A DNA stretch of 64,000 bases from Gracilimonas sp017641085 (GTDB taxonomy: Bacteria > Bacteroidota > Rhodothermia > Balneolales > Balneolaceae). The notes below the pieces were generated by a model. The model was not told where the DNA came from. It worked only from the letters and a program-made list of their open reading frames with translations, and did no database searches. A program made the position numbers and the translations under genes. The DNA lies in assembly GCF_046115515.1 (NCBI RefSeq), contig NZ_CP175953.1. The stretch is one strand, 5' to 3'. Shown here in pieces: positions 62,633 through 64,000 of this stretch; the first letter of the stretch is position 1, and every line of letters starts with the position of its first letter.

Positions 62633-63000
62633 AAATTGTATTCGGTTTTATCCCGTACAAAGAAATTTGTGCTGCGCGTTGATCTTGCCCGGAATCATTA
62701 ATTGGTAAGGTGAGCTAATGACAAGAGGCAAGCACGACTGCTTGATTCATAAAGGCCAGCAAGGTTCTATAAACCTGAAAGGTTTTCTTTTCGAAAACCG
62801 GGTTGTTCCAGTCTTATCGCGAACTCACAAATTCAGTAAGCCCCCAAGATACATATAAAAACCTTCTGTTATGAGATTTCACCCAATTATTTTTCTGCCC
62901 CGTTTTTTGCTGGTACTAGTTTCAAACAAATGATCCCCTATACAATGTGCTGTGTTATGATTAGATTAACGGCCGAATTCATGAATTGACCATCAAAAGC
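62633..63000. other. Divergent intergenic region helicase/carbonic anhydrase
   Basis: 368 bases, no gene seen. Contains a small hairpin, GGTTTTC / GAAAACC at 62781-62799. A long leader before a DEAD-box gene would fit autoregulation, but no specific element could be recognised. Confidence 0.5.
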
Positions 63001-63687
63001 ATGCAGTATATTACCAAGCACTATTCCGAAGCAGAACCTCTTTCATTAGTTGAGAAGAACATCCTGGAAGAGATACAGAAACACGGAATGCGTCCCAAAC
63101 AATGCATTTGGGGAACCTCGGTTTGCAGTGATGAGGTCAACAACTCTTTAGACGGAATGAGCCGCCATTTTGCCGCACCCGGCCCTTTTCGATTTGGTGG
63201 TATTTCGGGAATCCCCTTTGCCGGCAAAACAGGATTTCGTGCTTTTGCCAGCCATATTCCGGATGATGGCGGTGCTGTAATTGTGTACGGGCCTCACATT
63301 GGGATTTCGAAAAATGGCACCACCGGCGAATTAATGCGGGAAGGCCAGGCTGATTCTTCTGCCTGTTGCGGTTCTTTGATTGCCGGACTCGAGAATGTAA
63401 AAGCCGGCAACATATTGATGATTTCTCATGATGACTACCAGCAGGGGCAAGTTAATAAACTGCTGATTGAGAATTACAAAGACATCAAAAAAGCGGACAA
63501 TCAAATCGTAAAAATCACCGATATTGCTTACCACCAAATCAAGAGAGAGCTCACTGATATGGTATCTGCCTGTATCGAAAACCTGGGAAATAGTCCCCTC
63601 TTATTGATAGGAGGAATTGTTATTAATACCGATGTTGAGCAGGAAGATTACTTTGAAATTAGAGATATATCCATTTTCAATTCATAA
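63001..63687 (+). CDS. LCIB/C-type (theta-class) carbonic anhydrase-like protein
   Basis: 228 residues from the ATG at 63001; an in-frame TTG at 62986 is a possible but less likely start. The sequence has the LCIB/C family pattern: CSDEVN (C42, D44), RFGGISGIPFAGKTGFRAFA, HIPDDGGAVIVYGPHIGI and SSACCGSL, which supply the Cys/His/Cys zinc-site residues known from this family of beta-CA fold enzymes. It would interconvert CO2 and bicarbonate in the cytoplasm; no signal peptide is seen. One family Arg near CSD is not evident, so activity is uncertain. Stand-alone gene. Confidence 0.8.
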   Translation: MQYITKHYSEAEPLSLVEKNILEEIQKHGMRPKQCIWGTSVCSDEVNNSLDGMSRHFAAPGPFRFGGISGIPFAGKTGFRAFASHIPDDGGAVIVYGPHIGISKNGTTGELMREGQADSSACCGSLIAGLENVKAGNILMISHDDYQQGQVNKLLIENYKDIKKADNQIVKITDIAYHQIKRELTDMVSACIENLGNSPLLLIGGIVINTDVEQEDYFEIRDISIFNS

Positions 63688-63768
63688 AACAGTATCTTCA
63701 TTTCTTTTGCTCAGAACCGCACTTTTATACAAACTACCCTTCAGGTCACCTTTAACCTAATAGATCCT

Positions 63769-64000
63769 ATGATGCGTATATGTTTAATGATGTTACTTAC
63801 CGGTTTTCTTATTTCCTGTACGGCTAATGAGACAAAAACGACTCCGGTCAACTGGGAAACCGTTCAGGATACCACTGATATCGCCTTTACCATTAGCGGA
63901 CTGGATGGCCCCGAGGCTGTTCGGTATGACCCAGAACAGGATGTCTATTTCATTTCCAATTTTACCGGCGGCGGGAACACACAGGACTCCACCGGTTTTA
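63769..64000 (+). CDS. Lipoprotein, probable SMP-30/gluconolactonase-like beta-propeller (5' part)
   Basis: The first 77 residues are visible; the gene runs off the right edge. A signal sequence ends in the lipobox LISC (Cys17), so it is a lipoprotein. The mature part begins to show an SMP-30/beta-propeller start (ISGLDGPEAVRYDPEQDVYF, ISNFTGGG). A second ATG at 63772 is equally possible. Function cannot be set from this fragment. Confidence 0.75.
   Translation, partial: MMRICLMMLLTGFLISCTANETKTTPVNWETVQDTTDIAFTISGLDGPEAVRYDPEQDVYFISNFTGGGNTQDSTGF

Noticed and set aside
1..64000. CRISPR array, tRNA/rRNA genes, prophage or insertion sequence
   Set aside because: None seen: the repeats are dispersed hairpins without regular spacers, and there is no cloverleaf, ribosomal RNA or transposase sequence.

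Overview
The window is about 64 kb of bacterial chromosome devoted almost entirely to flagellar assembly, chemotaxis and two-component signalling. The likely source is a motile member of the Bacteroidota/Balneolota side of the FCB group (Balneola/Gracilimonas-like). That is an inference from moderate GC, sparse Shine-Dalgarno sites, GTCAT...ATGAC hairpin repeats of a kind common in that group, and protein style. No rRNA, tRNA, CRISPR array, prophage or insertion sequence was seen.

Layout. (1) 1-7649: flgF (cut by the left edge) reads left; flhB-flhA-flhF-flhG-small membrane ORF-fliA reads right. (2) 7650-9024: hairpin repeats, a GIY-YIG nuclease gene between two of them, and a small unknown ORF. 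(3) 9025-27212: one leftward run of 23 flagellar genes, flgB-flgC-orf77-fliE-F-G-H-I-J-motE-like-fliK-flgD-flgE-motA-motB-fliL-M-N-O-P-Q-R. A very good sigma-54 promoter lies before flgB and a near-consensus one before flgF. (4) 27413-38447: a sensory-kinase island: a small kinase divergent from flgB, a soluble Aer-PAS protein with a decayed chemoreceptor tip, three multi-PAS kinases and two single receivers. (5) 38503-41326: cheW, a chemoreceptor and a tail-anchored unknown protein. (6) 41327-44175 and on to 47338: more repeats, a stand-alone TonB_C protein and two overlapping hybrid kinases. (7) 47848-56632: the che operon cheY-cheX-cheA-cheR-cheD-RR-RR-cheX-cheB-cheB-RR. (8) 56971-60640: an unknown ORF, a degenerate kinase and a hybrid kinase, with a DnaA-box-like cluster between the last two. 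(9) 60799-64000: a DEAD-box helicase broken by one extra base, an LCIB-type carbonic anhydrase and the start of a lipoprotein gene.

How the parts fit. FliA is encoded here, and an identically spaced sigma-28-like motif (TAAG-N14-[T/G]C[C/T]GATAA) lies before the che operon, before cheW-mcp and before the kinase next to flgB. Together with the sigma-54 sites this suggests a two-tier cascade: sigma-54 for rod/basal-body genes, FliA for chemotaxis. The chemotaxis set is elaborate (two CheB, CheR, CheD, two CheX/CheC-type proteins, several CheY-like receivers). FliM lacks the usual N-terminal CheY-binding peptide and FliN carries an extra CheC-like domain, so the way CheY-P reaches the switch is probably non-standard. 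Promoter calls and domain borders were read by eye.
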